This document shows, piece after piece, positions 28,208 to 37,710 of a DNA stretch of 64,000 nt. The translations under genes and the position numbers were made by a program. Within the stretch, counting starts at the first letter, position 1, and the number at the start of each line of letters is the position of its first letter. The notes beneath the pieces were generated by a model. The model saw nothing but the letters and a program-made list of their open reading frames with translations. It was not told where the DNA came from and did not search any database. The stretch spans positions 172,001 to 236,000 of the forward strand of contig JADJJY010000002.1 of assembly GCA_016706275.1 (NCBI GenBank), given 5' to 3'. The stretch comes from Chloracidobacterium sp. GTDB lineage: Bacteria; Acidobacteriota; Blastocatellia; Pyrinomonadales; Pyrinomonadaceae.

Positions 28208-29401
28208 CTATTTGGGTGCCGAGACAGATGCACCGACGATATAGCTGTCGCGGGCACGTAAGACGAGATTTGGACGGTCGACGCGAACGCGGATCTGCTT
28301 GCGCTGCCCGATCTTGCCTTCGTCCGACGGGACATAACCGATGTTGTACTGGCGGCGAAGCTCCTCAGCTATCCCTTCAAACGCAGCGGTCAGGCCGCCG
28401 GGGGTCGCCTCAGGACGGAAAACACGCCCGCCGGTCGCATCGGCGAGGTCCTCGAGGTATTTTTTGCCAACAGCATATTCCTCGGCGGAAACGCCACGCG
28501 TGATGACCTGCTGTTGGTCGCCCCAAATGCTTGGGGGCCAAGACTGCGCATTTCGTTGTCTGTTGTCGAGATAGGTATTGTAGTAGATCGGGAAGATCAG
28601 CGAATCCGATTCTTCGGCGTAACTGAGGGTATTGTCGTAGGTCTGTTTCCGCGAAGTTGTATCGACGCCATCAGTAAAAAGCACAACTGCCTTTCGACCG
28701 GTGATCTTGCCGAGCTGTTTTCGCAAAGCTTCGTCTACGGCGCTATAAAGTGAAGTGCCGTCGCCGAAATTAGCTTTATTGATAGCTTTATATATCTTTT
28801 GTCGGTCGGTCGTGGCCTGAGTGCGAACGTTGACGCTTCCGTTAAATTCGATTACTACGACACTGTCCTGCGGCTCAAGCTGATCAACAAACGCGATCGC
28901 AGCTCTGCGAATTTCCTCGATCCGGTAAGCGGTTGAGGGGCTTGTATCGATCAGCAGGGCAACTGTGAACGGCTTATCAGTCGTGCCGAAATATGCGATC
29001 TCCTGTTCTTTGCCGTCCTCAAAGATCTTAAAATCTTGCTGCCGCAGCCCCGGAATATAAAGCCCGTTGCGGTCAAACACAGAGACCGGAATGGTCACGA
29101 GGTCGGTCGTGACCCTGAGCGTATCTTCGTCGTCTTTATTTTCACCCGTCGAAGGAGCAAGGATTTTTGGAGCGTTTGCTTCCTGTTTACCGCCGAGACT
29201 GATCCCCGGAAAACGGTCAGCGATACGAGCCGTGCGGCGTGGCTGAGGTTTGGATTCGGAGTACTGAGTTGGATCGTCCTGTCTACTGACGGGAGCGGGG
29301 GTCGGCGTCGCGGTAGCCTTTCGTCCCGATTGCCCAAACACAAAACTGCCAAAAACAAAGATGATCAGGCCTACGAACACTATTTGCGTTTTTGCTGACA
29401 T
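28208..29401 (-). CDS. Secreted VWA-domain protein (acidobacterial VWFA-related type)
   Basis: 397 residues from the ATG at 29401 (GGGAAG upstream). The frame is open to 29494, but the extra 31 residues lack signal-peptide character. The signal peptide is residues 1-23 (IVFVGLIIFVFGSFVFGQ). The mature N-terminus is Pro/Thr-rich. The VWA domain has the MIDAS motif LLIDTSPSTAY, with later LYSAVDEAL and VLFTDGVDTTS completing the metal site. The preceding VTIPVSVFDRNGLYIPGL is typical of the acidobacterial VWFA-related family. It probably mediates protein or surface binding. It lies 67 bases after the Nramp-like gene, at the end of the pxp operon. Confidence 0.85.
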   Translation of the reverse strand: MSAKTQIVFVGLIIFVFGSFVFGQSGRKATATPTPAPVSRQDDPTQYSESKPQPRRTARIADRFPGISLGGKQEANAPKILAPSTGENKDDEDTLRVTTDLVTIPVSVFDRNGLYIPGLRQQDFKIFEDGKEQEIAYFGTTDKPFTVALLIDTSPSTAYRIEEIRRAAIAFVDQLEPQDSVVVIEFNGSVNVRTQATTDRQKIYKAINKANFGDGTSLYSAVDEALRKQLGKITGRKAVVLFTDGVDTTSRKQTYDNTLSYAEESDSLIFPIYYNTYLDNRQRNAQSWPPSIWGDQQQVITRGVSAEEYAVGKKYLEDLADATGGRVFRPEATPGGLTAAFEGIAEELRRQYNIGYVPSDEGKIGQRKQIRVRVDRPNLVLRARDSYIVGASVSAPK

Positions 29402-29468
29402 AACTTCCCGCTGAAAGTAGTACAGAGAATTAGATGCTATAACAGGATGAAAAGGTTGATTAGATTTA

Positions 29469-30671
29469 TTATACGCTTGTCGCAAGCGTGACAATACTAA
29501 AACCCGCCATTATCAGCACAACGCACCAGCCGGCGATCTGCAGCCACAGCGGATGTCGATATTCGCCGACGATCGACGCCTTTCGCGACGCGAGCAGTAC
29601 GAGTGAAAGCCCGACCGGCAGGATAAATCCATTCAGTGTGCCGGCCCATACGAGGATCTTTACGGGCCGTCCGACGATCAAAAAAATGGCGGTCGATACG
29701 ACGATGAAAGCGACTATCGTCAGGTTCGTTTTTGCTTCGATCCGTTGGTTTAGCGTCTTCATAAAAGACACCGAAGTAAATGCGGCTCCGACGACCGAGG
29801 TGATTGCGGCGGCCCACATCACGACACCAAATATCCGTAATCCGGTCATTCCGGCGGCGTTTTGAAATACCGATGCGGGCGGGTTAGCGTCGTCGATCGC
29901 CATTCCCATAGTGATCACGCCGAGGGCAGCCAGAAAGAGAAAAAAGCGAATTATTGCGGTCAATAATATTCCGGTCATAGCACCTCGATTTACTTCGCGT
30001 AGCGACTCTGTACCGGTCACGCCGGCGTCGATCAGACGGTGAGCCCCGGCGAATGTGATATAACCGCCGACTGTGCCGCCGACCAGCGTCACTATAGCGA
30101 GAGCATTGATCTGTTCGGGAATGACGGTCCGATGCATTGCCTCAATGAGCGGCGGGTTTGACGCATAAACGACATAGGCGATCAGCCCGATCATCACTAC
30201 GCCGAGCACTTTCACGAATATGTCCATCGCCTTGCCGGCCTCTTTCACGAGGAATATTGCTATCGCCGCCAAAGCACTTATCGCGGCTCCGTATTCGACT
30301 GGCAACCCAAAGATCGCATTGAGCCCAAGCCCGCAGCCGGCGATGTTGCCGATATTAAAAACAAGCCCGCCAAACGCTATCAAAGCCGAGAGAACGTATC
30401 CGCTTGCGGGTATCGTCTCGTTTGCAACGTCCTGTCCGCGTTTGCCCGAAACCGTCAGTACACGCCAGATATTAAGCTGGGCAAATACATCAAGCACAAC
30501 GGAAAGCAATATCACAAAGCCAAAACTCGCCAGCAGTTGTTTTGTGAAAACGGTAGTCTGCGTCAAAAACCCAGGTCCGACGGCTGAGGTCGCCATCAAA
30601 AATGCCGCACCGAGTATTACCGAAGATATCGACTGCTTTTTCATACCGTTTCTAAACCATCGCGGCAACAT
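29469..30671 (-). CDS. Nramp-like transporter of the YcsG type
   Basis: 400 residues with 11 hydrophobic segments. It resembles Nramp metal transporters in fold (GPGFLTQTTVFTKQ in TM1), but the canonical DPGN metal-binding motif is not seen, as in the B. subtilis YcsG group that neighbours the 5-oxoprolinase genes. It overlaps the end of pxpA by 20 bases. By context it may move 5-oxoproline or a related amino acid, or an ion needed for the pathway; this is an inference. Confidence 0.82.
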   Translation of the reverse strand: MLPRWFRNGMKKQSISSVILGAAFLMATSAVGPGFLTQTTVFTKQLLASFGFVILLSVVLDVFAQLNIWRVLTVSGKRGQDVANETIPASGYVLSALIAFGGLVFNIGNIAGCGLGLNAIFGLPVEYGAAISALAAIAIFLVKEAGKAMDIFVKVLGVVMIGLIAYVVYASNPPLIEAMHRTVIPEQINALAIVTLVGGTVGGYITFAGAHRLIDAGVTGTESLREVNRGAMTGILLTAIIRFFLFLAALGVITMGMAIDDANPPASVFQNAAGMTGLRIFGVVMWAAAITSVVGAAFTSVSFMKTLNQRIEAKTNLTIVAFIVVSTAIFLIVGRPVKILVWAGTLNGFILPVGLSLVLLASRKASIVGEYRHPLWLQIAGWCVVLIMAGFSIVTLATSV

Positions 30672-31395
30672 TGATATTTGCGGCCGTCAAACTTTTTCGA
30701 ATCGCCATTGCAAACTCAAGAGCATTATCACCGTCGCCGTGAATGCAGACCGTGTCTGCGTTGATCGGGACAACGCTCCCGTCTGTTGCTGTTACGGTTC
30801 CTCCATCTATCATCTGCATCACCTGTGCAATCGCTATGTCGGTGTCGTGGATGAGAGCGTTTGACTCAGCGCGTGGAGTTAGACTGCCGTCACGCTTATA
30901 AGTTCGGTCGGCAAAAACTTCTGACGCGGTTTTGAGACCTAATTTTTCAGCCTCAGAGATCGAGACGCTGCCGGATAAACCAAAAAGAATTAGATATGGA
31001 TCGATATCAAAAACCGCCTGAGCGATTACCTCTGCCAGCCCCGAATCGAGTGCCGATTGGTTGTAAAGTGCACCGTGCGGCTTGAGGTGTCTGATCTTGC
31101 CGCCGGCATCGACGGCAAGTTTGTTGAGTGTGTTGAACTGTTCGGTTACTAGGTCGTAGATCTGTGAATGCAGCATCTTAATGGCAAAACGGCCAAAATT
31201 TTCACGATCCGCGTAACCCGGATGGGCACCGATGGCAACGCCTTTTTCGATCGCACATTCAACGGTTCGCCGCATTATCTCAGCATCTCCGGCGTGAGCA
31301 CCACACGCGATATTTACCGATGAAACGTAATTCATCAGCTCGGAGTCGTTAGGGCACCCCTCGCCCATGTCGCAATTTATATCTATAGTTGCCAC
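30652..31395 (-). CDS. pxpA: 5-oxoprolinase subunit A (LamB/YcsF family)
   Basis: 247 residues. The start DINCDMGEGCPND, then NIACGAHAGDAEIM and GAHPGYADRENFGR, are hallmarks of PxpA. With PxpB and PxpC it hydrolyses 5-oxoproline (pyroglutamate) to glutamate using ATP, clearing a damage product of glutamine and glutathione. The gene overlaps pxpC upstream by 13 bases and the transporter downstream by 20 bases, so the four genes are tightly coupled. Confidence 0.94.
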   Translation of the reverse strand: MATIDINCDMGEGCPNDSELMNYVSSVNIACGAHAGDAEIMRRTVECAIEKGVAIGAHPGYADRENFGRFAIKMLHSQIYDLVTEQFNTLNKLAVDAGGKIRHLKPHGALYNQSALDSGLAEVIAQAVFDIDPYLILFGLSGSVSISEAEKLGLKTASEVFADRTYKRDGSLTPRAESNALIHDTDIAIAQVMQMIDGGTVTATDGSVVPINADTVCIHGDGDNALEFAMAIRKSLTAANINVAAMV

Positions 31396-32354
31396 GAGTT
31401 TGCCTGAAATTTACACCCGATCCGGTAAAAATTCAACTCTCTTTCAAACTCCGCCGCGAGAGCCTCGGCCGCGGCGATCTCGATCATGTGAAATGCAACC
31501 TTATCGCCGGGGCCAAGTTGCGCAATTAGCGGCAGATCGCGAGTGATGACGTGGCCAATACGCGGATAGCCGCCGGATGTTTGATGGTCGGCCATCAGCA
31601 CGATCAACTGGCCGTCGGGCAGCAGTTGTATGGTGCCAAAACTCGCGGCGGAAGACAGCAGTTCGAACGACACGGCAAGCTCGACCGGTTCGCCTTTCAG
31701 CCGAAAACCCATACGGTTCGAGTTTGGAGAAATTACAAAATCGTGAACAAAAAACAGGCCTTGGCTGGGTTTAGTTAGAAGCGGGAACTCGGCTCCTACA
31801 ATCACCCGTACGGTCGGGAAAGGCCGGTAATATGGGATCAGGCTCGATGAAATGTGGCAGCGGCGAATCTGCGGTTTTGCTTTTATTTGCAAAGCAAACG
31901 GGATCTGGTCGCCTGCTACCAGTGGCCGTCCGTCTTTCCCACCAATCTTTGCCGCGAGATTTGTGCTTGAGCTGCCGAGCCATTGCCCGATCTTAAATCC
32001 GCCGCTGACAGCGAGATAGGCACGATTGCCTGAGTTCTTTTTTGTAAAACGTAAAGTGGCTCCTTTTGCCGCAAAATATGGTTGCCAATTCGCTATAGGC
32101 TCACCGTCGAGTTCTGCAGAAAAGTCAGCTCCGCCGATAGCAAAGACCGCATTCTTCTCGAAGACTATCTCTGCTGCAGGAAAATGCATTTCTACGACGG
32201 CTTCGTTTTCGTCACTGCCGAGCAAGATGTTAATAAGGCGCGTCGCCGTCCGATCCATTACACCACCGGGGTTGATGCCAAGCCGACGATATCCGACACG
32301 ACCGAGATCCTGTATCGTCGTCAAGATGCCGGGTTTTTTGATCAGAATGCTCAT
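31383..32354 (-). CDS. pxpC: 5-oxoprolinase subunit C (biotin-dependent carboxylase-like, KipA)
   Basis: 323 residues from the ATG at 32354, which overlaps the pxpB stop by ATGA; the open frame begins 45 bases earlier. Family motifs: KKPGILTTIQDLGRVGYRRL at the N-terminus, NPGGVMDRTATRLINILLG, and near the end QTSGGYPRIGHV. Works with PxpB and PxpA. Listed in many genomes as a biotin-dependent carboxyltransferase, but it is the PxpC subunit by context and sequence. Confidence 0.93.
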   Translation of the reverse strand: MSILIKKPGILTTIQDLGRVGYRRLGINPGGVMDRTATRLINILLGSDENEAVVEMHFPAAEIVFEKNAVFAIGGADFSAELDGEPIANWQPYFAAKGATLRFTKKNSGNRAYLAVSGGFKIGQWLGSSSTNLAAKIGGKDGRPLVAGDQIPFALQIKAKPQIRRCHISSSLIPYYRPFPTVRVIVGAEFPLLTKPSQGLFFVHDFVISPNSNRMGFRLKGEPVELAVSFELLSSAASFGTIQLLPDGQLIVLMADHQTSGGYPRIGHVITRDLPLIAQLGPGDKVAFHMIEIAAAEALAAEFERELNFYRIGCKFQANSWQL

Positions 32355-33037
32355 TTTGCGGCGACAAACCTCACTTCGTCTCCCGGCCTTAAGTAGCATG
32401 GCTCGGACGCATTTGGCGAGAACATTTCGACATCGGTGCGTCCGATGATCTGCCAGCCGCCAGGCGATTCGAGTGAGTAGATGCCCGTTTGGCTCCCGGC
32501 AATGCCGACGCTGCCTTTTGGAACGACCGTTCGCGGGGACTCGCGTCGCGGCGTTGCGATACGCTCGTCAACCTCGCCCATGTATGAAAAACCCGGCAGG
32601 AATCCTAGCATATAGACGCGATAAGTTTTTGCAAGAAAGATCTCGATCACCTCATCAGGGGAAAGGTTGTTTGTCGCAGCGACAAACTCAAGATCTAGGG
32701 ATGCTTCGGCGTCAAATTGGACCGGGATCTCGACGAGTCTCGATGGTGTTGCAGTATTCGCCGCAAGATTTTCTAACGTGGCCTGGGCTAGATGTTGAAT
32801 TGCATCAAACGCAGTCGGGAAATCAGGGAAGTTATGGCGAACAACGACCGGGTCATAAAACAACGTAGCCGAGGCGTATGCAGGAACTGGCTCGATATAA
32901 CCGGGGAATTTATTAGATTCTAAATGGGCGGCAAATGCGATGGCTTTTTGGTTAAGCTCCTCGGATATCACGTTGCCAAATTCGACGGTCAACGCCGAAT
33001 CACCAACCGGAAAGATCCTGGGGCTTTTTGCAGCCAT
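32351..33037 (-). CDS. pxpB: 5-oxoprolinase subunit B (KipI)
   Basis: 228 residues. Starts with FPVGDSALTVEFGN and contains AKTYRVYMLGFLPGFSYMGE, VPKGSVGIAGSQTGIYSLES and PGGWQIIGRT, the cyclophilin-like PxpB/KipI signature. Three bases separate it from the upstream ABC permease, and it overlaps pxpC by four bases. In B. subtilis KipI also inhibits the sporulation kinase KinA; that role is not suggested here. Confidence 0.94.
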   Translation of the reverse strand: MAAKSPRIFPVGDSALTVEFGNVISEELNQKAIAFAAHLESNKFPGYIEPVPAYASATLFYDPVVVRHNFPDFPTAFDAIQHLAQATLENLAANTATPSRLVEIPVQFDAEASLDLEFVAATNNLSPDEVIEIFLAKTYRVYMLGFLPGFSYMGEVDERIATPRRESPRTVVPKGSVGIAGSQTGIYSLESPGGWQIIGRTDVEMFSPNASEPCYLRPGDEVRFVAAK

Positions 33038-33040
33038 TAG

Positions 33041-33850
33041 CTAACGTCTCCGCTGTTTTGGGTCGAGATATTCACGCAAGCCGTCGCCGATAAAATTGAA
33101 AGCCAGCACAGTCAGGGCGATGGCAATTCCCGGAAAAAGCAGGATATGCGGCGAGGTCGCAAAAAATTGCCGTGCCTCTTCGATCATCGTGCCCCAGCTC
33201 GGAGCAGGAGGCGGAATACCGAGGCCGAGGAACGAAAGTGAGGCTTCGGACAACACGGCTCCGGCCATGCCGAGTGAGGCTTGAACGATCAGCGGCTGGA
33301 TCGCGTTTGGCAGAATATGCGTGAAGAGGATGCGTAAATTGCTCGCTCCGAGTGCCCGAGCCGCCATCACGTAATCGTATTCGCGTACCTTCAACACCTG
33401 CCCGCGCATCACGCGGGCGTAGCCGACCCAACCGATCACACAAAGTGCGGCGATGAGCTTGCCCTGGCCCGCTCCTAGAAACGCGACGAGTGCGATGGCA
33501 AGCAGCAAGCCGGGAAACGCGAGAAAGACGTTGAAAACATATCCCGACAAAAACTTATCGACAAGCCCGCCGTAAAATCCCGCGATCGAGCCGATAAATG
33601 TACCAAATATCGCGGAGATCACAACAACAGTAATGCCGACCTCAAGCGATATCCTCGCTCCAAAAACAACCCGCGAAAATACATCACGCCCAAGCCCGTC
33701 CGTGCCAAACCAATGCTCCGCCGACGGAGGAAAATACCGCATCGCAAGGTCCTGAGCCGCCACGTCATGCGTTGCAACGAACGGTGCGAAGATCGCCGCC
33801 ATTATGAACAAGACTGCGATCGCGAAGCCGATGTAAGCCAATCTACTCAT
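33041..33850 (-). CDS. ABC transporter permease (DppC/OppC type)
   Basis: 269 residues, six TM segments. The N-terminal sequence HWFGTDGLGRDVFSRV and the EAA-like loop AARALGASNLRILFTHILPN are typical of the second permease of dipeptide/oligopeptide importers. The start follows immediately on the stop of the partner permease (TAAATG). No binding protein or ATPase gene of this system is in the window. Position before pxpB suggests import of peptides or pyroglutamyl compounds that feed the 5-oxoprolinase. Confidence 0.9.
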   Translation of the reverse strand: MSRLAYIGFAIAVLFIMAAIFAPFVATHDVAAQDLAMRYFPPSAEHWFGTDGLGRDVFSRVVFGARISLEVGITVVVISAIFGTFIGSIAGFYGGLVDKFLSGYVFNVFLAFPGLLLAIALVAFLGAGQGKLIAALCVIGWVGYARVMRGQVLKVREYDYVMAARALGASNLRILFTHILPNAIQPLIVQASLGMAGAVLSEASLSFLGLGIPPPAPSWGTMIEEARQFFATSPHILLFPGIAIALTVLAFNFIGDGLREYLDPKQRRR

Positions 33851-34831
33851 TTACGATAGCCTTATGCGTGGATCCAATTTGCGATAAACAAAGTCCGTCA
33901 ACGAATTCGCAATAATATACGTCACGCTTATGACGAGCACACAGCCCTGCACGAGGCGGTAATCGCGTTTGCCGATGCCGTCCTCAAGCAACAACAGCCC
34001 GAGGCCCTGCCAGTTAAATATCTTTTCGGTAATGATGGCTCCGGCAAGCAAAACGCCAAGCTGCAATCCGAGAATTGTTACTACCGGTATGAGGCCGTTC
34101 TTGAGCACGTGTTTGAAGAGCACCATGCGTTCGCTGACGCCTTTTGCACGGGCGGTGCGGACGTAGTCCTCACCAAGCTCTTCGATCACGCTGGAGCGGA
34201 TCATACGCGTCAGAATAGCTGAAAGGGCGGCTCCGAGTGTGACGGCAGGCAAAACAATGTCTTCGGGATACAAGCTACCTGTTGGCGAAAACCAGCCAAG
34301 CTGAACGGCAAAGAGATACACGAGAAACGGCCCGATAACAAAGGTCGGGAGCGAGATGCCGAGCAGTGCGAAAAATGACGCGAGATTATCTACAACCGAA
34401 TTTTTTCTTGATCCCGCTAGGACACCCAACGGCAGGGCGATACCGATCGCAACTAGCATTGCCGCGACGGCTAGCTTGATCGTTGACGGGTAACGCTCAA
34501 AGATCATGTCGCGGACGGGTCGATCCGTACGAAACGAAGTACCAAGATCGCCTTGCAATAGGCCCAGCCAATAGTCGGCGTAGCGGTTGTCGCCGCCGTT
34601 CCATACAAAGCCTTTCTCACCACCGTATGAAAAGAAAAACGCCGGACGGTCGAGGCCGTGTTTGGCACGAAAATTTTCGATCTGTTCCTGTGTTGCGGTT
34701 TCGCCGAGGATGACGGTCGCGGGGTCGCCGGGCACGACCTCGATGAGCAGCGTCACGAGCGACACCACCGTCCAGATGACGAGCAGCATCAGTGCCAATT
34801 GGCGGGCGATGTTCAAAAAGCGATATTTCAA
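33851..34831 (-). CDS. ABC transporter permease (DppB/OppB type)
   Basis: 326 residues, six TM segments. The start codon is a TTG that overlaps the stop of the upstream gene as TTGA. Family features are EVVPGDPATVILGETATQEQ near the N-terminus, and RTARAKGVSERMVLFKHVLK, the cytoplasmic loop that contacts the ATPase. Partner of the following DppC-type permease. The 18 residues FFFSYGGEKGFVWNGGDN after the first TM may be the periplasmic insertion typical of the family. Confidence 0.9.
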   Translation of the reverse strand: MKYRFLNIARQLALMLLVIWTVVSLVTLLIEVVPGDPATVILGETATQEQIENFRAKHGLDRPAFFFSYGGEKGFVWNGGDNRYADYWLGLLQGDLGTSFRTDRPVRDMIFERYPSTIKLAVAAMLVAIGIALPLGVLAGSRKNSVVDNLASFFALLGISLPTFVIGPFLVYLFAVQLGWFSPTGSLYPEDIVLPAVTLGAALSAILTRMIRSSVIEELGEDYVRTARAKGVSERMVLFKHVLKNGLIPVVTILGLQLGVLLAGAIITEKIFNWQGLGLLLLEDGIGKRDYRLVQGCVLVISVTYIIANSLTDFVYRKLDPRIRLS

Positions 34832-35460
34832 GCTACGACCTTCTTTTTACGGTAGAGCAAGTTTGCGACGAGTGGGATCAGGGGAAATGCGAACCCGCCT
34901 AACCCAACTGCGATGAATGACAATCCGATAGCTACCAAGCAAACGATCGGTACGGCATACGAACGCATGGTGATCTGTTTGATCGTTTCATCGTCCACGT
35001 CGTCGCCGATCAATTCGCCGCGTTTGGAAACAGCATGTTGCCAGATCCAAACCTTCGCGAGTGCCGCCAATGCAAAACTAGTCGCATACAGCATAAAGGC
35101 CGTTTGGCTGTAATAATTTTCGCTAAACAATGCGGTAGGAAACGGAATAAACGCGACAAACAACAGGAATAGCAAATTTCGCCAGATCAGTCCGAAATCC
35201 CAATCCGTGATAAACCGAAAGATGCGGTGATGCTCGATCCACATCATACCGACAATAAAAAAGCTGTAAATAAAGCCGAGAAATTTTGGTAGCAGTTCGA
35301 AAAGCTCATGCCGCATCGCGGCTTCGGTGAAATGCTCGCGTTCGATGTGCGGTGCTTTTAATTCCAAAACGAGAAGCGTGATCACGATGGCGATCACGGC
35401 ATCGCTAAATAACAGTATCCGCTCAAACGTGAGCGTTTTATTTTCGTTCGAATTGTTCAT
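34828..35460 (-). CDS. TMEM175-family (DUF1211) ion channel-like protein
   Basis: 210 residues. FSDAVIAIVITLLVLEL near the N-terminus is the FSD signature of TMEM175 channels, a family of K+ channels (also H+-conducting in lysosomes). Six hydrophobic segments are present. Hydrophilic MRHELFELLPKFLGFI and the second half lack a clear second FSD motif. It overlaps the DppB-type gene start by four bases and follows ubiE after 27 bases, so it is part of the same operon, without an obvious functional link. Confidence 0.85.
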   Translation of the reverse strand: MNNSNENKTLTFERILLFSDAVIAIVITLLVLELKAPHIEREHFTEAAMRHELFELLPKFLGFIYSFFIVGMMWIEHHRIFRFITDWDFGLIWRNLLFLLFVAFIPFPTALFSENYYSQTAFMLYATSFALAALAKVWIWQHAVSKRGELIGDDVDDETIKQITMRSYAVPIVCLVAIGLSFIAVGLGGFAFPLIPLVANLLYRKKKVVA

Positions 35461-35487
35461 CTCAGAAAAGGAAAATGAACGAGAATT

Positions 35488-36216
35488 TTATCTTGCTTTC
35501 GTACCCGAATGCAAAGCGGCGATGCCGCCGGAGAGGTTTTGATATTTGACCGCAGAAAAGCCCGCTTTTTCCATCATCGCGACTAGCGTTTTCTGCTCGG
35601 GAAACTTAGAAACGCTGTCCGGCAGATACTCATAAGCCCCGCGTGAACCGCTGACGAGCCCGCCGATACGAGGCAGAACGCGCCCGAAATAGAAATGATA
35701 AAGCTGACGAAAACCGGGCAGCGGCGGATGCGAGCATTCGAGAATGACGAGTGTGCCGCCGGGTTTAAGGATGCGGCTCAGCGCTTTTAATCCGTTCTCG
35801 TAATTTGGCAGATTTCGTAATCCAAACGCGAGCGTCACCGCGTCAAAACCGTTATCCGCAAATGAAAGCTGCATTGCATCCGCCTCGACATAAGGGATCG
35901 CCGTCTTTACGCCGCCATTCTTTTCCTGAGCGACGGCAAGCATCGGACGGCAAAAGTCTGTGCCGATCACACTTGCGTTGCCATTCTGAGCGAGTTCTAG
36001 CGACAGGTCTCCGGTGCCGCAAGCGACATCGAGGACTAAAGCATTTTCATCGTCAAGAATAGGCTGGAGCAAATTACGCACTTTCCGCCGCCAACGTTTG
36101 TCTATATTGAGCGACAGGACGTGGTTGAGCAGATCGTATCGCCCGGCGATACCGGCGAACATCTCCTTGACGGCGTGCGAATGGGCCGCTTCTTTTGCGT
36201 CTACCGGTGCGAGCAT
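35488..36216 (-). CDS. ubiE: Demethylmenaquinone methyltransferase (UbiE/MenG)
   Basis: 242 residues, class I SAM-dependent methyltransferase. AGRYDLLNHVLSLNIDKRWR is the family start. VLDVACGTGDLSLEL is the SAM-binding motif I, and AFGLRNLPNYENGLKALSRI and LKPGGTLVILECS are also diagnostic. It methylates demethylmenaquinone to menaquinone (or the ubiquinone precursor in other lineages). Four bases separate it from the M16-like gene upstream. Confidence 0.93.
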   Translation of the reverse strand: MLAPVDAKEAAHSHAVKEMFAGIAGRYDLLNHVLSLNIDKRWRRKVRNLLQPILDDENALVLDVACGTGDLSLELAQNGNASVIGTDFCRPMLAVAQEKNGGVKTAIPYVEADAMQLSFADNGFDAVTLAFGLRNLPNYENGLKALSRILKPGGTLVILECSHPPLPGFRQLYHFYFGRVLPRIGGLVSGSRGAYEYLPDSVSKFPEQKTLVAMMEKAGFSAVKYQNLSGGIAALHSGTKAR

Positions 36217-36220
36217 TTTG

Positions 36221-37507
36221 TTAGTTAGCGGGCGTATTTACGAGCACCGATACGAGCGGCGAGGTTCTTGCCTTTTCGGCATAGCTGCGGACTTCGTCAA
36301 ACGAGAGCTTATCAAACATCGTTCTGTCAGCGTCGACCGACGTTAGTTTATAGGTGTCTAAATCGAGCCAAAATTGCTCTAGATCACGCTTTGCCCATTC
36401 GGCTGAAACGGTAGAACGTGCCGCCTGAAATTCTGCTTCGGTGACGGGCTCGGCAAGAGCTTTTGCGATCAAGTCATTGGCTTCGACCTTACCATTGCTG
36501 CTACCGACCTCGTTCTTGCCGGCGGCAAATCCGATAACGATGGTGCCGGGTTGAGCGTGAGGATCATTTTGCACAAAAACGTCATTCGCGTGGGCTACCG
36601 GCACGCGGGCCTTGAGCCGGGTTTCGAGAATGTTCGAAAAAACCATCGACGCAGCTAGGTCTTTGCTGTTGCGTGCGACGCCGCGCATTGCAAAACGCAG
36701 AGCCGCGACATCCGGCTTTGGCGAAGCGACAGTCATTAACGCGGTCGGCGGAATTTCAGGCTGCGTAAATGACGACGGTACGCGCTTATCGGATTTTAGC
36801 CAACTGCCAAAATAGCGGCGTATCGCTTTATAACCCTGAGCACGGTCGAAATTGCCGGACACCGTGATCGTCGCATTGTCAGCCGCGAGAAAACGCTGTT
36901 TCGCGTCGATCAGGTCGGCAAAATCTATCGTCTGGACCGATGTAGACGTTCCTAATATTGGCCGTCCGTATGGAAAAGTGCCAAGCAACCGTCTGCCCAC
37001 CGCACGATCAGCGACATAAGCCGGATCGGCTTCCATCGTCTTCAGTTTCGCGAGCAGGGCAGTTTTCAGTTTTGCGGTCGTTTCTTTATCGATCGTCGGG
37101 TTTGCTACGGCGGTCGCAAGCGTTTCGAGCATCGTCAAATACGCCTCACCCGCTTTTGACGAAGCATTTATTTGGATGTAGTCATAACCCGTGATGATCT
37201 CTAGGCTGCCGCCGAGGTCCTCGACAAAAAATTCGCGAGCGGCTTCGTTTGGGAAAATATTATCGGCGAGCAGCTGCATTACGCCTTCTTTGCCCTGTGG
37301 GTCAAACGCCGAGCCCGAGTGTATTCGCAGCCTAACAGTAACCTTATCGGCTTTTGGATCGCTCCAGAGCAACACCTTGAGACCGTTGAGCAGCTTTTCC
37401 TGTTTGGGGGCGGACTGGGCGGCAGATTCGCTTGTGGTAAAAAGGACGGCCCCGGCAAAGATTGCGGCAACAAAGACAACTTTCTTGAATAAATTAATAT
37501 TTTTCAT
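36221..37507 (-). CDS. M16 peptidase-like protein without the catalytic motif
   Basis: 428 residues from the ATG at 37507; a start at 37528 would add seven residues ahead of the signal peptide. Signal peptide ends near ESAAQS. The inverted zinc-binding motif HxxEH of M16 peptidases is absent: the matching place reads GVMQLLADNIFPNEAAREFF. The rest has M16 features such as the NATITVSGNFD stretch and a second half similar to the R/Y-bearing domain. It is probably a non-catalytic partner, as in PqqL/PqqF-type pairs, but no catalytic partner is in the window. Periplasmic by its signal peptide. Confidence 0.78.
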   Translation of the reverse strand: MKNINLFKKVVFVAAIFAGAVLFTTSESAAQSAPKQEKLLNGLKVLLWSDPKADKVTVRLRIHSGSAFDPQGKEGVMQLLADNIFPNEAAREFFVEDLGGSLEIITGYDYIQINASSKAGEAYLTMLETLATAVANPTIDKETTAKLKTALLAKLKTMEADPAYVADRAVGRRLLGTFPYGRPILGTSTSVQTIDFADLIDAKQRFLAADNATITVSGNFDRAQGYKAIRRYFGSWLKSDKRVPSSFTQPEIPPTALMTVASPKPDVAALRFAMRGVARNSKDLAASMVFSNILETRLKARVPVAHANDVFVQNDPHAQPGTIVIGFAAGKNEVGSSNGKVEANDLIAKALAEPVTEAEFQAARSTVSAEWAKRDLEQFWLDLDTYKLTSVDADRTMFDKLSFDEVRSYAEKARTSPLVSVLVNTPAN

Positions 37508-37710
37508 CGTATAGCTCGATAGCAACACAGATTAGTTGCCGGAACAGTGCCTTATGTTTGCCGCACCTATTAAATGAAACAAAAACGTACTCGTTTCACA
37601 AATGAAAATTTTAAGAGCGTAATGGGCATCGCGTCAAACGGATGATGCATCTATGACAATTGAGAATCTCCGCACAAAGGAATATCGCGGAACTTTTGTT
37701 GAAAATTTGC

